A DNA stretch of 64,000 nucleotides from assembly GCA_947074195.1 (NCBI GenBank), contig CAMTOS010000002.1, positions 20,091 to 84,090 of the forward strand, written 5' to 3'. Positions 45,504-55,439 of the stretch are shown here, one piece after another; positions within the stretch are counted from its first letter, which is position 1; the number at the start of each line of letters is the position of its first letter. Source of the stretch: an uncultured Bacteroides sp. (lineage in GTDB: Bacteria > Bacteroidota > Bacteroidia > Bacteroidales > Bacteroidaceae). Both the position numbers and the translations under genes were made by a program. The notes beneath the pieces are model-generated. The model was not told the DNA's origin, did no database searches, and saw only the letters and a list, made by a program, of their open reading frames with translations.

Positions 45504-46883
45504 TTACATTTGGAATTCAACCTTTTCATCCGGACATACACGATCCTGATGATCCATCAATGCATTTAAGATTTGAATGGTTAGATTAATTGCACCTGTG
45601 TAGCAAGTCTTCGGAAAGTAGTTATGTCCTGCTCTGTCGGCAATCGGGAATCCAAAACGAATGAACGGGGTATCTTCATCCCGGGCAATATATTTGCCAT
45701 AGGTATTCCCAATCAATAGATCAACCCCTTCCTGTTTTATCCACTGGTGCAGCTGAAACATATCGGCATTGGCTCCGCTTTTATATTTCGCTTCGGGTAT
45801 ATCTTTTAGCAATTCAGCCATGCGTTCATCAAAAGGCTTACCGGGTGTGCCTGTAACGATATAAACTGGTTTCATATCAAGCGAAATCAGAAATTCGGTA
45901 AGTGGAATCAGTGTATCCGGGTCTCCCCATAACGCCACTCGTTTGCCATAAAAATATTTCTGATTATCAGCTATCATGTCGATAAGACGGGCACGCTCTT
46001 CTGTTATAGAATCGGGTACAGGAACATTTGCATGACGACTGAGCGACATGATGAAACGGTCGGTAGCTTTCAAACCGATGGGAATATCATCTACTTCGAA
46101 TTTCACTTTACATTTATTCTCGAGTTTGATGCAAGCATCCTGTGTGCAATACTCACCAAGTCCGATAGTAAATTTGCTGTCACCCGTAGCAATCATATCC
46201 TTTTGGGTTGTACCGCCTTTAGGATACATCACATATTTTCCGTTTAAACCGGTGTCCAGCACATCAGTCATATCGGGAAATAAAATGATGCGGGCTTCCA
46301 TCTCTTTGGCTACACGTTTAATTTCGCGCATATCCGATGGTTCCATCCATCCGGCAATGATATTCACCACATTTTTCTTTTTCGGAGTAGCAGTCGAGAA
46401 GAACTTAACGAATGCCGAAAGCTGACTGGAATAACCAGTAATATGGCTTCCCACATAAGAAGGGGTATTGCAATAGATCACCTTTTTCCCTTCAGGTATT
46501 TTACCATCTTCATTCGCTTTAGAAACAATCTGCGTAAGGTCATCTCCGATTGTTTCAGAAAGGCAAGTCGTATGTACTGCAACGATATCCGGGTTATAAA
46601 CCGTAAATATGGTATCTATGGCCTGTACAAGATTAGCTGAACCACCAAATACGGAAGAACCTTCAGAGAATGAAGAGGTTGAGGCCATTATAGGCTCCTT
46701 GAAGTGGCGTGTAAGAGTACTTCGGTGATAAGCGCAGCAACCTTGCGATCCGTGGCTATGCGGCAAGCACCCATGCAGTCCGAAAGCTGCATACATGGCC
46801 CCGATGGGCTGGCAGGTCTTTGCCGGATTAATCGTAAGAGATTTCCTTTCAATCTCCTTAGCTGTAGTATGTTTTAGTAGCAT
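45504..46883 (-). CDS. nifK: Nitrogenase molybdenum-iron protein beta subunit
   Basis: Beta subunit of dinitrogenase, 459 aa from the ATG at 46883 (a TTG six bases upstream is the alternative). P-cluster ligands are expected in NPAKTCQPIGAMYAAFGLHGC and the SQGCCAYHRS stretch (about 52-60), and HTTCLSETIGDDL carries another. It is the short form without the N-terminal extension of Azotobacter NifK, usual in anaerobes. It lies 25 bp after nifD. Confidence 0.96.
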   Translation of the reverse strand: MLLKHTTAKEIERKSLTINPAKTCQPIGAMYAAFGLHGCLPHSHGSQGCCAYHRSTLTRHFKEPIMASTSSFSEGSSVFGGSANLVQAIDTIFTVYNPDIVAVHTTCLSETIGDDLTQIVSKANEDGKIPEGKKVIYCNTPSYVGSHITGYSSQLSAFVKFFSTATPKKKNVVNIIAGWMEPSDMREIKRVAKEMEARIILFPDMTDVLDTGLNGKYVMYPKGGTTQKDMIATGDSKFTIGLGEYCTQDACIKLENKCKVKFEVDDIPIGLKATDRFIMSLSRHANVPVPDSITEERARLIDMIADNQKYFYGKRVALWGDPDTLIPLTEFLISLDMKPVYIVTGTPGKPFDERMAELLKDIPEAKYKSGANADMFQLHQWIKQEGVDLLIGNTYGKYIARDEDTPFIRFGFPIADRAGHNYFPKTCYTGAINLTIQILNALMDHQDRVCPDEKVEFQM

Positions 46884-46908
46884 AATCAATTTGTTTTAAG
46901 TGATTCAT

Positions 46909-48531
46909 TCAATAGGCGTATGATGCTTCCACAACTTCTTCCATTTCCCATGGCGCTTTCATTTCTTTCCAGATGGTACAACAGGCAATCTGTTCAATAT
47001 CTTTATAGAAATTAATAGCACCCTCGAAAGCGGCATATGGGCCACCATAGTCATAATTATGCAACTGTTTCAATGGAACACCCATTTTCTGTACACAGAA
47101 TTTCTCTTTAATACCGGCACAGAAGATATCTGGCTTATACATTTCGATCAGTTTCTCCATTTCATAATGACTTAAGTCATCAATCACCAGAGTTCCTTTC
47201 TGCATTTCAGCCATCATTCCTTCGTATCCGTTGAATTCAAGTCCTTCCGCAGTGAGTGCATTCAGTTCATCTTCGGTTTTACGGGCACGATATCTGGTCG
47301 GATCCTTCTCAACCGTAATTTGTTCGATGTTACGACTATCTGCATCAATTACAATGCTTGGAATTACGCGGCGTCCTTCGTAGTCATCACGGTGACCAAA
47401 TTCATAACCGGCAGCCAGAGTTGTCATGCCCAATTCATTGAAAAGTTCCTGATAATGATGAGCGCGGGAGCCACCAACAAACAACATCGCTGTTTTGCCT
47501 TTAGTCTTAAGTTTCGCTTTCTCGGCAGCTTCATTTACAGCTTTCATTTCTTCCTCAATCACTTCTTCGATTTTATCAATCAATTCCTGATCCTGGAAAT
47601 ATTTACCCACCTTTCTTAATGTTTTAGCAGTGGCTTCTGCACCAATCAGGTTAGCTTTCATCCATGGAATACCAAAAGAGGTTTCCAGCATTTCAGCCAC
47701 ATAGTTGATAGAACGATGACACATCACTAAGTTAAGATCGGCTGTATGGGCTGTCTGGAACTGATCCAGCGAAGAATTACCCGAGAAAGTAGCAACCAGT
47801 TCGATACCGCATTTTTCGAGAAGAGTTTCAATGGCAAAAGCATCCCCACCAATATTATACTCACCAAGAACATTGATGCGATATTTGAATTTGCCTTTTA
47901 CTGTATCATCCCGGCCAATCAGGTGACGCATCAGCTGATTGTTGGCAATGTGGTGACCTGCTGATTGAGATACACCACGATACCCTTCGCACGAGAAACC
48001 AAATATATTGATATCACCGCCGATCTCTTCCATCATATGGCGGGCAACACGATGCACATCATCACCAATCAGTCCCACCGGACAAGTCGAAAAGATGGCA
48101 ATCGCTCTGGGATGAAACAGTTCATAAGCTTCGCGAATGGCCTGTTTCAGCTTTTCCTCACCTCCGAATACAATGTTCGAATCCTGCATATCGGTAGAAA
48201 ATGCATAAGGAATGAAGTTTGTATTATATTCATCGGGACGGGTTTGATTTCGGCGGGTCAGCCATGAATAAAAGGCACATCCAATGGGGCCATGCGTAAT
48301 ATTAACGATGTCGCGGGTAGGTCCGAGCACCACCCCTTTACATCCTGCATAAGTACAACCACGCTGAGTAATAATTCCCGGAATGGTTCTGACATTCGCC
48401 TGAATCTCAGGAATATCATTCGGATCGTTATAAGTAATTGCCTTATTCCTCTTTTTCCCCACTTTCTTTGGATAGATCTCCAATACTTCCTCTTTAAAAG
48501 AAGCAAGAGGGGTAATTATATCTTTTTCCAT
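46909..48531 (-). CDS. nifD: Nitrogenase molybdenum-iron protein alpha subunit
   Basis: Alpha subunit of dinitrogenase, about 540 aa. P-cluster cysteines lie in QRGCTYAGCKGV and HGPIGCAFYSW. The FeMo-co ligands are the Cys in LNLVMCHRSINY (about 270) and the His in QLHNYDYGGPY (about 499). It is longer than proteobacterial NifD by about 50 residues inserted before the His (region KDPTRYRARKTEDELNAL onwards), as in clostridial and other anaerobe Mo-nitrogenases. No delta-subunit gene is present, so it is not a V or Fe-only enzyme. I used the ATG at 48531. Confidence 0.96.
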   Translation of the reverse strand: MEKDIITPLASFKEEVLEIYPKKVGKKRNKAITYNDPNDIPEIQANVRTIPGIITQRGCTYAGCKGVVLGPTRDIVNITHGPIGCAFYSWLTRRNQTRPDEYNTNFIPYAFSTDMQDSNIVFGGEEKLKQAIREAYELFHPRAIAIFSTCPVGLIGDDVHRVARHMMEEIGGDINIFGFSCEGYRGVSQSAGHHIANNQLMRHLIGRDDTVKGKFKYRINVLGEYNIGGDAFAIETLLEKCGIELVATFSGNSSLDQFQTAHTADLNLVMCHRSINYVAEMLETSFGIPWMKANLIGAEATAKTLRKVGKYFQDQELIDKIEEVIEEEMKAVNEAAEKAKLKTKGKTAMLFVGGSRAHHYQELFNELGMTTLAAGYEFGHRDDYEGRRVIPSIVIDADSRNIEQITVEKDPTRYRARKTEDELNALTAEGLEFNGYEGMMAEMQKGTLVIDDLSHYEMEKLIEMYKPDIFCAGIKEKFCVQKMGVPLKQLHNYDYGGPYAAFEGAINFYKDIEQIACCTIWKEMKAPWEMEEVVEASYAY

Positions 48532-48543
48532 TCGATTCAAATT

Positions 48544-48909
48544 TTAGTCAAGTGTTTTGTCACCTGTTTCACCTGTTCTGATGTGAACAGAATCCACTGT
48601 ATCTATCACAAAAATCTTACCGTCTCCGCTCGATCCGGTCTGATTCGTTTTGATAATGGTCTCTAAAGCCAGATCTTTTTTTTCATCAGTAACCACAAGC
48701 GAAATCATTCTTTTCGATTTTAATCGCGGCATTTCAGAAATCAAATCTCTCAGGGCAGGATCATACTTATCTGCTTTCTCAAGGTCACCATGTCCTTTAC
48801 CTCTGCCGAGCACAGGCATAACGGTGAACGATGGCAGACCAGCTTCCTGAAGGGCATTTTTAGTATCCTGCATTTTGGCTATCCGGAGAATTGCTAATAT
48901 TAATTTCAT
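48544..48909 (-). CDS. nifI2: Nitrogenase-regulating PII-like protein NifI2
   Basis: PII-family protein of 121 aa, second of the NifI pair between nifH and nifD. The N-terminal KLILAILRIAKMQDTKNAL and the VMPVLGRGKGHGD start of the T-loop are visible, with a longer and diverged loop and C-terminal GDGKIFVIDTVDSVHIRTGE. In methanogens the NifI1-NifI2 complex binds dinitrogenase and blocks it when nitrogen is plentiful, reversed by 2-oxoglutarate. The same is inferred here. Confidence 0.93.
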   Translation of the reverse strand: MKLILAILRIAKMQDTKNALQEAGLPSFTVMPVLGRGKGHGDLEKADKYDPALRDLISEMPRLKSKRMISLVVTDEKKDLALETIIKTNQTGSSGDGKIFVIDTVDSVHIRTGETGDKTLD

Positions 48910-48926
48910 AGATCTTTAACTTTAGA

Positions 48927-49253
48927 TTATTTATCCATTTTACCCGATGAAATGGTATAAGTCTCTTCTACCGGAGTAACAAATATTTTACCATCACCAA
49001 ACTGACCCTCCGGACCCGAACGTGCGGCATCCATAATCGTTTCGACAACATAATCCTTGTCTGCTTCCGGAATTACAATCATCAGGAGGTCTTTAGGCAA
49101 TTCGTCATAAGTCACGTTTCCTACTTTCAATCCTCGTTGTCGTCCGCGTCCGAATACCGAAAGTTTCGTTACGGCGGGAAAGCCTGCATTAAATAAAGCG
49201 GCCATGACAACTGGCGATTTTTCTGGTCTCACAATGGCTCTTAAAAGATACAT
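48927..49253 (-). CDS. nifI1: Nitrogenase-regulating PII-like protein NifI1
   Basis: PII-family protein of 108 aa. It has LLRAIVRPEKSPVVMAAL, the T-loop start KLSVFGRGRQRG (about 32-43) and the C-terminal FGDGKIFVTPVEETYTI. It lies directly between nifH (24 bp) and nifI2 (17 bp), the arrangement found in group II/III nitrogenase clusters. It works together with NifI2 in post-translational switch-off. Confidence 0.94.
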   Translation of the reverse strand: MYLLRAIVRPEKSPVVMAALFNAGFPAVTKLSVFGRGRQRGLKVGNVTYDELPKDLLMIVIPEADKDYVVETIMDAARSGPEGQFGDGKIFVTPVEETYTISSGKMDK

Positions 49254-49277
49254 AGTATTTTCTCCTATTTATTTTGG

Positions 49278-50114
<837 letters not shown>

Positions 50115-50174
50115 TTAATATTAATACATAGTGTAATCGTGAAAACTAAAAGATTAATTCTTTATTATTCATTA

Positions 50175-50190
50175 AGAAAAAAGCGTGCCA
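50175..50190 (-). promoter_or_regulatory. Sigma-54-like promoter before nifH
   Basis: Reads TGGCACG-N4-TTTCT on the minus strand against TGGCACG-N4-TTGCW. The -24 block is perfect; the -12 block keeps the C but has T for G. It implies a leader of roughly 60 bases. Confidence 0.5.
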
Positions 50191-50288
50191 TAATGTGATA
50201 GAAAGTGAAAGTAACTTTTGTTATGTGTTGTAAAATACTGATATATAGCAGTATATAAAATGATAATTTTTTAAAGCGAAGAGATTAT

Positions 50289-50324
50289 ATAAAAAAAGTA
50301 TCCTACTGTTAAGGTAGGATACTT
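50289..50324 (-). terminator. Terminator of the porin-modA transcript
   Basis: Perfect 11-bp arms (50296-50306 and 50314-50324), followed on the minus strand by a run of T. It isolates nifH from modA. Confidence 0.85.
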
Positions 50325-50333
50325 CATACAATC

Positions 50334-50347
50334 TTACATTAATGTAA
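50334..50347. promoter_or_regulatory. nif-island palindrome, site 4 (before nifH)
   Basis: TTACATTAATGTAA, a perfect 14-bp palindrome about 150 bp upstream of the nifH -24 element. It is located beyond the modA terminator, which suits an activator site acting at a distance. Confidence 0.65.
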
Positions 50348-50397
50348 CTTTTAAGAGCCACTTATGTACATGTGCAAGATCTTATATTATTATCTGA

Positions 50398-51153
50398 TTA
50401 TTCACCTGCCGGAGATGCATAACCATATTTCTCCCACACCTCTTTTGTGGCCGGAGATAATACATAGTTCATAAACTTCTTCGCTTCAGGATTAGCGGCA
50501 TTCTGTTTAATAAGAATACAAGCCTGTTCAATTGGCGTATACATCGATTGTGGAATAACATATGCTTTACCTTTTTCAGTCATTTCGGGTGACAGAGCAA
50601 GCGATAAAGCAACAAAACCAACTTCTGCATTACCGGTATATGCAAACTGTGCAGCCTGAGAGATGTTATCGGCAAATACAATTTTTGGTTTTAATATTTC
50701 ATAAAGATCCTCTTTCTTCAGTAATTCAATCGATCTTTCGCCATAAGGTGCTGTTTCGGGTTTAGCTATCGAAATCTTTTTAACAGCAGGTTCAGTCAGA
50801 ACTGAAAGACCTTTATCAACGTCAACAGAAGTACTATACATCGCAAGTTTTCCGAAAGCATATGTTTTCATATCGCCATAAGTAACCCCTTTCTCTTTCA
50901 GTTTAAGTGGAAAGCTATTGTCTGCAGCCATAAAGAAATTGAAATTGGCTCCATTTAGAATCTGTTGTACCAGATTTCCCGAGGCACCGAATGTAATGTT
51001 TATCTTGCTACCGGGATTCACCTTTTCATAATCATTCTTTATTTCCTCAAGCACATATCTGAGATTGGCGGCAGCAGCCACATTCACTTTTTGTGCATTC
51101 ACTGTAAATACAACTGCAAAAAGCAAGCTGATTAAAAACATTGTTTTTTTCAT
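50398..51153 (-). CDS. modA: Molybdate-binding protein of the ABC importer
   Basis: Periplasmic molybdate/tungstate-binding protein of 251 aa with a signal peptide (MKKTMFLISLLFAVVFTVNAQ). The mature start VNVAAAANLRYVLEEI, FGASGNLVQQI, IAKPETAPYGERSIELL and VGFVALSLAL are ModA signatures; oxyanion-binding Ser in GASGN is kept. It is the partner of modB/modC, which lie 11 kb away. It is 36 bp downstream of a porin gene and read with it. Confidence 0.94.
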   Translation of the reverse strand: MKKTMFLISLLFAVVFTVNAQKVNVAAAANLRYVLEEIKNDYEKVNPGSKINITFGASGNLVQQILNGANFNFFMAADNSFPLKLKEKGVTYGDMKTYAFGKLAMYSTSVDVDKGLSVLTEPAVKKISIAKPETAPYGERSIELLKKEDLYEILKPKIVFADNISQAAQFAYTGNAEVGFVALSLALSPEMTEKGKAYVIPQSMYTPIEQACILIKQNAANPEAKKFMNYVLSPATKEVWEKYGYASPAGE

Positions 51154-51189
51154 AACATTTATTCTTTTAGAGTTTTAATACCTATGAAT

Positions 51190-52497
51190 TTATTTTTTAC
51201 TTAATAGCTGGAGTGCCACCGATGGTTTGATAGATATACTTGCATAAGCCCATTGCGGAGTTCTGATTTTCTCGCCCGCTACACCTTTAATGATTTTCAG
51301 ATTATCGTTTACAAAATAGATGCTATAGCCAGCTTCCAAAGATAGCCACGTATAAGCTTTATGTTTAAAAGTGAAATCGAGTTCGCTACCGATTTTCTTT
51401 CCGTCAAGATTAGAAACCTGAACCCCGGTTTTAAAGTAGTGATAATTGCCTTCGATAGTGGTACGTCCTTTCTTGAAATCGAGCAGGAATCCTCCGTATA
51501 AATCCTGCAAACCACGATTACCGGTATTGTTCCAGTAGTCCATCGATCCATTGAAGTCATGATGGCCTCTGAACAAATGGATGAAGCCACGCTGAATACC
51601 ATTATTCGGATTCTTATCTCCCGAGATATATTCATAACCGGCCGCAAGAGAGAATACCGGACAGAATTTATATGATCCATTTGCTACAAGATAATAACTT
51701 TTCAATTTATCAAGAGCACCTTTATAGATTACCTTACCTCTCTGATAATAAGCTTCAGCCATTAATTTTAAAGGGAATGATTGCGGGCTATAGCTTACAG
51801 TTCCCCCCATGGTATATTGTGTATAGTGATGATACGTTTTATAATTGTTTTTGCCTTCGGTAGCAATGGTATCCTGTGCAGAAAGAGCAACTCCGATGGC
51901 AGTAACAGTCACATCGTCGCCAAACTTCTTAGACATCCACAGCAATTCCATGAAACGATATTTCATTGCCGGCGTATAGTATGATTCATGAGAAATTGCA
52001 CTGTTGTTTGAATAGGAGAATCCTCCATCAATCATGAAATCATTATCCAGATTATACTTCAATAAAATCATGTCGAATGCATTCCCGGTATTACTCCAGT
52101 TGGCCGGACTAAATAGTTTACGATTATCGTATCTTAATGGCTGACGACCTACCCTGGCCACAAAACCCGGTAACATCAGAATTTCACCCCAGGCTTCATA
52201 TACTCCTATAGAGGGATTGTCAACATTGTGTCCTCCTTCGCCCCAGGTGCGTGCATCTTGCAGAGTGACTTGCATTTTAACCAGACTATTAGAAAAAGTA
52301 GCTCCGAATCTGGTTCTTTGCTGTACAAAGAAACCACTTCTGTTGTCCGATGTAATAGGCGAACCATATCCATCTCTGTATTCCGCCCTCGGGCGAATTT
52401 CCCCAAAAATTGTAAGATTCTGTGCCTGAGTAATTGCGCACATCAATAATGTTAATCCCAGAAATAATCCTCTTTTAAATACCCATTTTTTTTTCAT
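51190..52497 (-). CDS. Outer-membrane porin, alginate-export-like family, in the mod unit
   Basis: A 435-aa predicted beta-barrel with a signal peptide (GLFLGLTLLMCAITQAQ), starting NLTIFGEIRPRAEYRDGYGSP and rich in amphipathic strands. It belongs to the alginate-export-like porin group of Bacteroidota. It is first in a transcript with modA, and two Mo-box-like sites lie upstream, so it may admit molybdate through the outer membrane. That role is inferred from context. A close paralogue is at 55845-57146. Confidence 0.82.
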   Translation of the reverse strand: MKKKWVFKRGLFLGLTLLMCAITQAQNLTIFGEIRPRAEYRDGYGSPITSDNRSGFFVQQRTRFGATFSNSLVKMQVTLQDARTWGEGGHNVDNPSIGVYEAWGEILMLPGFVARVGRQPLRYDNRKLFSPANWSNTGNAFDMILLKYNLDNDFMIDGGFSYSNNSAISHESYYTPAMKYRFMELLWMSKKFGDDVTVTAIGVALSAQDTIATEGKNNYKTYHHYTQYTMGGTVSYSPQSFPLKLMAEAYYQRGKVIYKGALDKLKSYYLVANGSYKFCPVFSLAAGYEYISGDKNPNNGIQRGFIHLFRGHHDFNGSMDYWNNTGNRGLQDLYGGFLLDFKKGRTTIEGNYHYFKTGVQVSNLDGKKIGSELDFTFKHKAYTWLSLEAGYSIYFVNDNLKIIKGVAGEKIRTPQWAYASISIKPSVALQLLSKK

Positions 52498-52532
52498 AAT
52501 AATACCATTTAAATTTATGTTTGAAAACGTGT

Positions 52533-52555
52533 CGTTATATTTAAAGAGGATAACG
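52533..52555. promoter_or_regulatory. Mo-box-like operator A (before porin-modA)
   Basis: CGTTAT-N11-ATAACG, perfectly symmetric halves, 36 bases before the porin ATG. Its right half overlaps the hairpin at 52547-52587. Confidence 0.65.
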
Positions 52556-52587
52556 GTTCTTTTAAAAAAAGGATAAACCGTTATCCT
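52547..52587 (-). terminator. Hairpin in the modE-porin gap
   Basis: Perfect 12-bp arms (52547-52558 and 52576-52587) with a 17-base loop. On the minus strand a T-run lies in the loop rather than after the stem, so it could be an attenuator, or simply reflect repeated CGTTAT/ATAACG half-sites. Confidence 0.45.
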
Positions 52588-52630
52588 CTATAAATTCTAT
52601 TGAAAACCTATTAAGCAAGCCTTTTAAAAA

Positions 52631-52653
52631 CGTTATTCTTTTTGCAGATAACG
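52631..52653. promoter_or_regulatory. Mo-box-like operator B
   Basis: CGTTAT-N11-ATAACG, again with perfect halves, immediately after the ModE-type gene stop and upstream of the porin. It is 98 bp from operator A. Confidence 0.65.
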
Positions 52654-52666
52654 ATACACAAAAAAA

Positions 52667-53017
52667 TTATAATACACATTTCTGCATGTCCATATTCGTG
52701 TGTTCCAGATACTGATTGAAATCTTTTATCTTATATTCAAAGAGTCTTAAAATTGCTTTGCCGTAATTGCTGACAGTACAGCCACCTCCTCCTGATCCTC
52801 CTTTTTGTCGTATTACAATAGGAATAGGTGAAACTCTGTTTAGCTGATCTATAAGATTCCATGCCTGCTGATAAGACATCCCTTTTCTTTTTGCTGCCGC
52901 GTTAATAGATCCTTCTTCGAGTATCAGTTTTAAAAGTGTGTAATGTGACATGCCTAAAAACAATTCTTCACCTTTATAAATTGCAATAGCTCCGTTAATC
53001 TGAAAAACATTTTCCAT
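52667..53017 (-). CDS. ModE-type winged-helix regulator without Mop domains
   Basis: A 116-aa DNA-binding protein corresponding to the N-terminal half of ModE. The helix-turn-helix shows LLKLILEEGSINAAAKRKGMSYQQAWNLIDQLN (in part, about 30-62), then the family's glycine-rich GGSGGGGCTVSNYGKAIL. The C-terminal tandem Mop domains that sense molybdate in E. coli ModE are missing. It is upstream of porin-modA and divergent from nifA. Likely target: the CGTTAT-N11-ATAACG sites. How it senses molybdate, perhaps through the separate di-Mop protein, is open. Confidence 0.85.
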   Translation of the reverse strand: MENVFQINGAIAIYKGEELFLGMSHYTLLKLILEEGSINAAAKRKGMSYQQAWNLIDQLNRVSPIPIVIRQKGGSGGGGCTVSNYGKAILRLFEYKIKDFNQYLEHTNMDMQKCVL

Positions 53018-53043
53018 AATGCATCATTTTACATAATTTATAT

Positions 53044-53059
53044 AACTAAAATCGTGCCA
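53044..53059 (-). promoter_or_regulatory. Sigma-54-like promoter before the ModE-type gene
   Basis: Reads TGGCACG-N4-TAGTT on the minus strand; the -24 block is perfect, and only the -13 G of the -12 dinucleotide is kept. It lies 27-42 bases before the ATG. Confidence 0.4.
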
Positions 53060-53115
53060 AAATGATATGTAATTGTAAATCAGTAGTATATGTGTTAAGT
53101 GCGCTTGGTGAACAA

Positions 53116-53129
53116 TTACTTTAATGTAT
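53116..53129. promoter_or_regulatory. nif-island palindrome, site 5
   Basis: TTACTTTAATGTAT, 11 of 14 matches to the consensus, exactly 30 bp before site 6. Confidence 0.45.
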
Positions 53130-53145
53130 TTAAATAAGTGAAATA

Positions 53146-53159
53146 TTACAATTATGTAG
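53146..53159. promoter_or_regulatory. nif-island palindrome, site 6
   Basis: TTACAATTATGTAG, 12 of 14 matches to the consensus. Confidence 0.5.
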
Positions 53160-53209
53160 TATTTGCGAAGTATCATAAAGGTATGTAAAACATGGAATAA
53201 ATATAAATA

Positions 53210-53223
53210 AGACATTTATGTAG
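53210..53223. promoter_or_regulatory. nif-island palindrome, site 7
   Basis: AGACATTTATGTAG, with the core ACATTTATGT intact, about 50 bp upstream of the nifA -7 box. Confidence 0.5.
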
Positions 53224-53265
53224 CATAAAAACGGATAAAAAGATTTATTTGATTAAAATAATGCA

Positions 53266-53273
53266 TATATTTG
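53266..53273 (+). promoter_or_regulatory. -7 box for nifA
   Basis: TATATTTG matches TAnnTTTG, 42 bases before the nifA ATG, so nifA itself is probably read by the primary sigma factor. Confidence 0.5.
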
Positions 53274-53315
53274 GCAAATCAGTAGGTCTAAATCTCTTTT
53301 TAAAAGATTGTTTTT

Positions 53316-54881
53316 ATGGGAAATCTATGTATTAACAGGGTAAGGGAAGAATGTGAAGTAAAGAAAGATCTAAATCTCTTGTTACAAATAAGTAACGAAC
53401 TTAATGCTACCGATCTGAATATTGATGTGGTTATTGACTTGCTTCAAAAACAACTTAAAGCAGATACAATTATGATTTCTGTGCTCAACAGAAAAAAGGA
53501 ATTAATATACGTTGAGGGTGCATATGGTTTAAACAATAAAGATCTTACAAACATCACCTATAAACCGGGTGAGGGTGTAATAGGGAACGTCATTCAAACA
53601 GGAAAAATGATTATTGTTCCCTGCATTTCAGATTGCAAAGAATTTATTAATAAAATTGGGCTGCCTTATAAAATCGATAATCTTGATGTCTCTTTTTTGT
53701 GTATTCCGTTGAAAGAGAAAAATGAGATTATTGGTGCATTAAGCATTCATAAAGTTTATCGTGGTGTTCCTAATTTTAATGATAATATGCAGTTGCTTTC
53801 TATCGTAGGATCAATGATTGCACGTGCAGTGCGTCGCCGGCAAAAAAATCACGAAGCAATTGATGAACTCCGAAAAGAAAACAGTATGCTCAAACAAGCC
53901 ATTACCGAGCGTACTTTTAAAGGTATTGTTGGTAACTCCGGGAAGCTGCACGAAGTATTCAGATTAATCCAAAGTGTGGCACCAACTCAAACCACAGTCT
54001 TAATTCGTGGTGAAAGTGGAGTAGGTAAAGAGCTTATTGCAGATGCTATTCATTTCAATAGTAAGCGTAGCACAAAGCCTTTCATAAAAGTAAACTGTGC
54101 TGCATTGCCTGATAACTTAATTGAAAGTGAGCTTTTCGGTTATGAGAAAGGAGCATTCACCGGAGCTACCACTCAGCGAATAGGTCGGTTTGAAGCTGCA
54201 AACGGCGGAACTATCTTTCTTGATGAATTTGGCGATATTCCGTTATCCACACAGGTAAAATTGTTGCGTGTTCTGCAAGAGCGTCAGATCGAAAGAATTG
54301 GTGGAAATAAATCTATCAATGTAGATGTGCGCGTAATATGTGCTACAAATAAAGATCTGGAGAAAATGATTGCTGAAAATACTTTCAGAGAAGATTTATA
54401 TTATCGTATAAATGTTTTCCCGATCTACACGCCGCCATTGCGTGAAAGACTCCATGATATTCCTACACTTGTCAATTACTTTATCGATAAGTTTAATAAA
54501 CAGAATGGACGAACCATAAAGAGAATCACAGCATCTGCAATAGATTCGCTTATGGTCTATCACTGGCCCGGTAATATTCGCGAACTCGAGAACTGTATTG
54601 AACGCTGTTGTATTCTTTCTACAGATGATGTCATACATTCATATAACTTACCGCCAACCATACAGAATGCTTCATCGAGCAAAACCGAACATCAGGGCAC
54701 GCTCGAAGTGATACTCGATAAATTAGAGAAACAGATTATTCATGATACGCTGATAACCACCAAAGGTAATATTACAAAAGCGGCTGGTATTTTAGGCATC
54801 ACCGAACGAATGATGGGTTTACGAATAAAGAAATATAATATGGAGCCGAGAATCTTTAAAACTCATGAGGGTAAAAATTGA
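53316..54881 (+). CDS. nifA: NifA-type sigma-54 activator
   Basis: Enhancer-binding transcription activator of 521 aa. An N-terminal GAF sensor domain (about 15-170) is followed by an AAA+ domain with Walker A GESGVGKE (about 236), the sigma-54-contacting GAFTGA (about 276), [19 protein letters not shown] and [12 protein letters not shown] Fis-type helix-turn-helix follows ([24 protein letters not shown], shown as the last 50 residues). It lacks the C-x4-C linker of oxygen-sensing alpha-proteobacterial NifA. It is divergent from modE and followed by two small genes. It is the best candidate to bind the island palindromes. Confidence 0.93.
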   Translation: MGNLCINRVREECEVKKDLNLLLQISNELNATDLNIDVVIDLLQKQLKADTIMISVLNRKKELIYVEGAYGLNNKDLTNITYKPGEGVIGNVIQTGKMIIVPCISDCKEFINKIGLPYKIDNLDVSFLCIPLKEKNEIIGALSIHKVYRGVPNFNDNMQLLSIVGSMIARAVRRRQKNHEAIDELRKENSMLKQAITERTFKGIVGNSGKLHEVFRLIQSVAPTQTTVLIRGESGVGKELIADAIHFNSKRSTKPFIKVNCAALPDNLIESELFGYEKGAFTGATTQRIGRFEAANGGTIFLDEFGDIPLSTQVKLLRVLQERQIERIGGNKSINVDVRVICATNKDLEKMIAENTFREDLYYRINVFPIYTPPLRERLHDIPTLVNYFIDKFNKQNGRTIKRITASAIDSLMVYHWPGNIRELENCIERCCILSTDDVIHSYNLPPTIQNASSSKTEHQGTLEVILDKLEKQIIHDTLITTKGNITKAAGILGITERMMGLRIKKYNMEPRIFKTHEGKN

Positions 54882-54907
54882 ATATTCACCATTTAATCTA
54901 TTTCATT

Positions 54908-55399
54908 ATGGCTTTTCAGGTATACAATAATTCAAAATATTTTGAGAACTGCGATTTTACTGATCCACAGCACTGCTCACGATTATGCGATTTGGTAAAT
55001 GCTTATATCACCGATCCTAAAGGAGGTGGTACACCACTCACCGATCGGCAGAAGCTGCATTTACTCGATGGATTGGAGACTAATCCGAATGCTATTGTTC
55101 TTTTCATTGTTCAGGAAGAAGAAATCATCGGTTATGCCGTGGCATTTATCAGTTTCTCCACATTTCTTGCAGGAAGAGTGATGAACATTCACGATCTGTT
55201 TATTGAGGAGGAATATCGTGGAAAGAAAAAAGGGAAAATGTTGTTACGTAAGCTCATAGAGATAGCCGGACAAATAAACTGCAGGAAAATGACTCTCGAA
55301 GTGCGTAAAGATAATGAAGTTGCACAAATCCTCTATTTCTCTGAAGGCTTCTCGCCAACTACTCCCGAAATGTATTTTTGGGCACGAAGACTCGATTGA
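54908..55399 (+). CDS. GNAT-family N-acetyltransferase
   Basis: A 163-aa acetyltransferase. The acetyl-CoA loop is seen in FIEEEYRGKKKGKMLLRKLIE (in part; the R/Q-x-x-G-x-G/A variant RGKKKGK, about 105), preceded by MNIHDLFI and followed by LEVRKDNEVAQILYFSEGF. I chose the ATG at 54908; a TTG at 54878 overlapping the nifA stop is possible. It follows nifA closely and should be co-transcribed. The substrate is unknown, and a nitrogenase-related target is speculation. Confidence 0.85.
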   Translation: MAFQVYNNSKYFENCDFTDPQHCSRLCDLVNAYITDPKGGGTPLTDRQKLHLLDGLETNPNAIVLFIVQEEEIIGYAVAFISFSTFLAGRVMNIHDLFIEEEYRGKKKGKMLLRKLIEIAGQINCRKMTLEVRKDNEVAQILYFSEGFSPTTPEMYFWARRLD

Positions 55400-55439
55400 T
55401 TAACTATCCAAATTCTATTCACCCGCAAAATAAATCATT

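Larger units (their letters stand above)
53018..53315. promoter_or_regulatory. Divergent modE-nifA control region
   Basis: A 298-bp region with a sigma-54-like element facing modE (53044-53059), three island palindromes (53116-53129, 53146-53159, 53210-53223) and a TAnnTTTG box facing nifA (53266-53273). It is the most motif-dense stretch of the window. Confidence 0.6.

Noticed and set aside
46909-48531. Alternative (V or Fe-only) nitrogenase because of the long alpha subunit
   Set aside because: There is no delta-subunit gene, and the extra residues are the insertion known in anaerobe-type Mo NifD; modABC and nifE/N/V context also fits Mo.
52547-52587. Hairpin before the porin read as a riboswitch (for example a Moco aptamer)
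   Set aside because: It is a simple stem with a T/A-rich loop and explained by repeated CGTTAT/ATAACG half-sites; no conserved aptamer core is visible.
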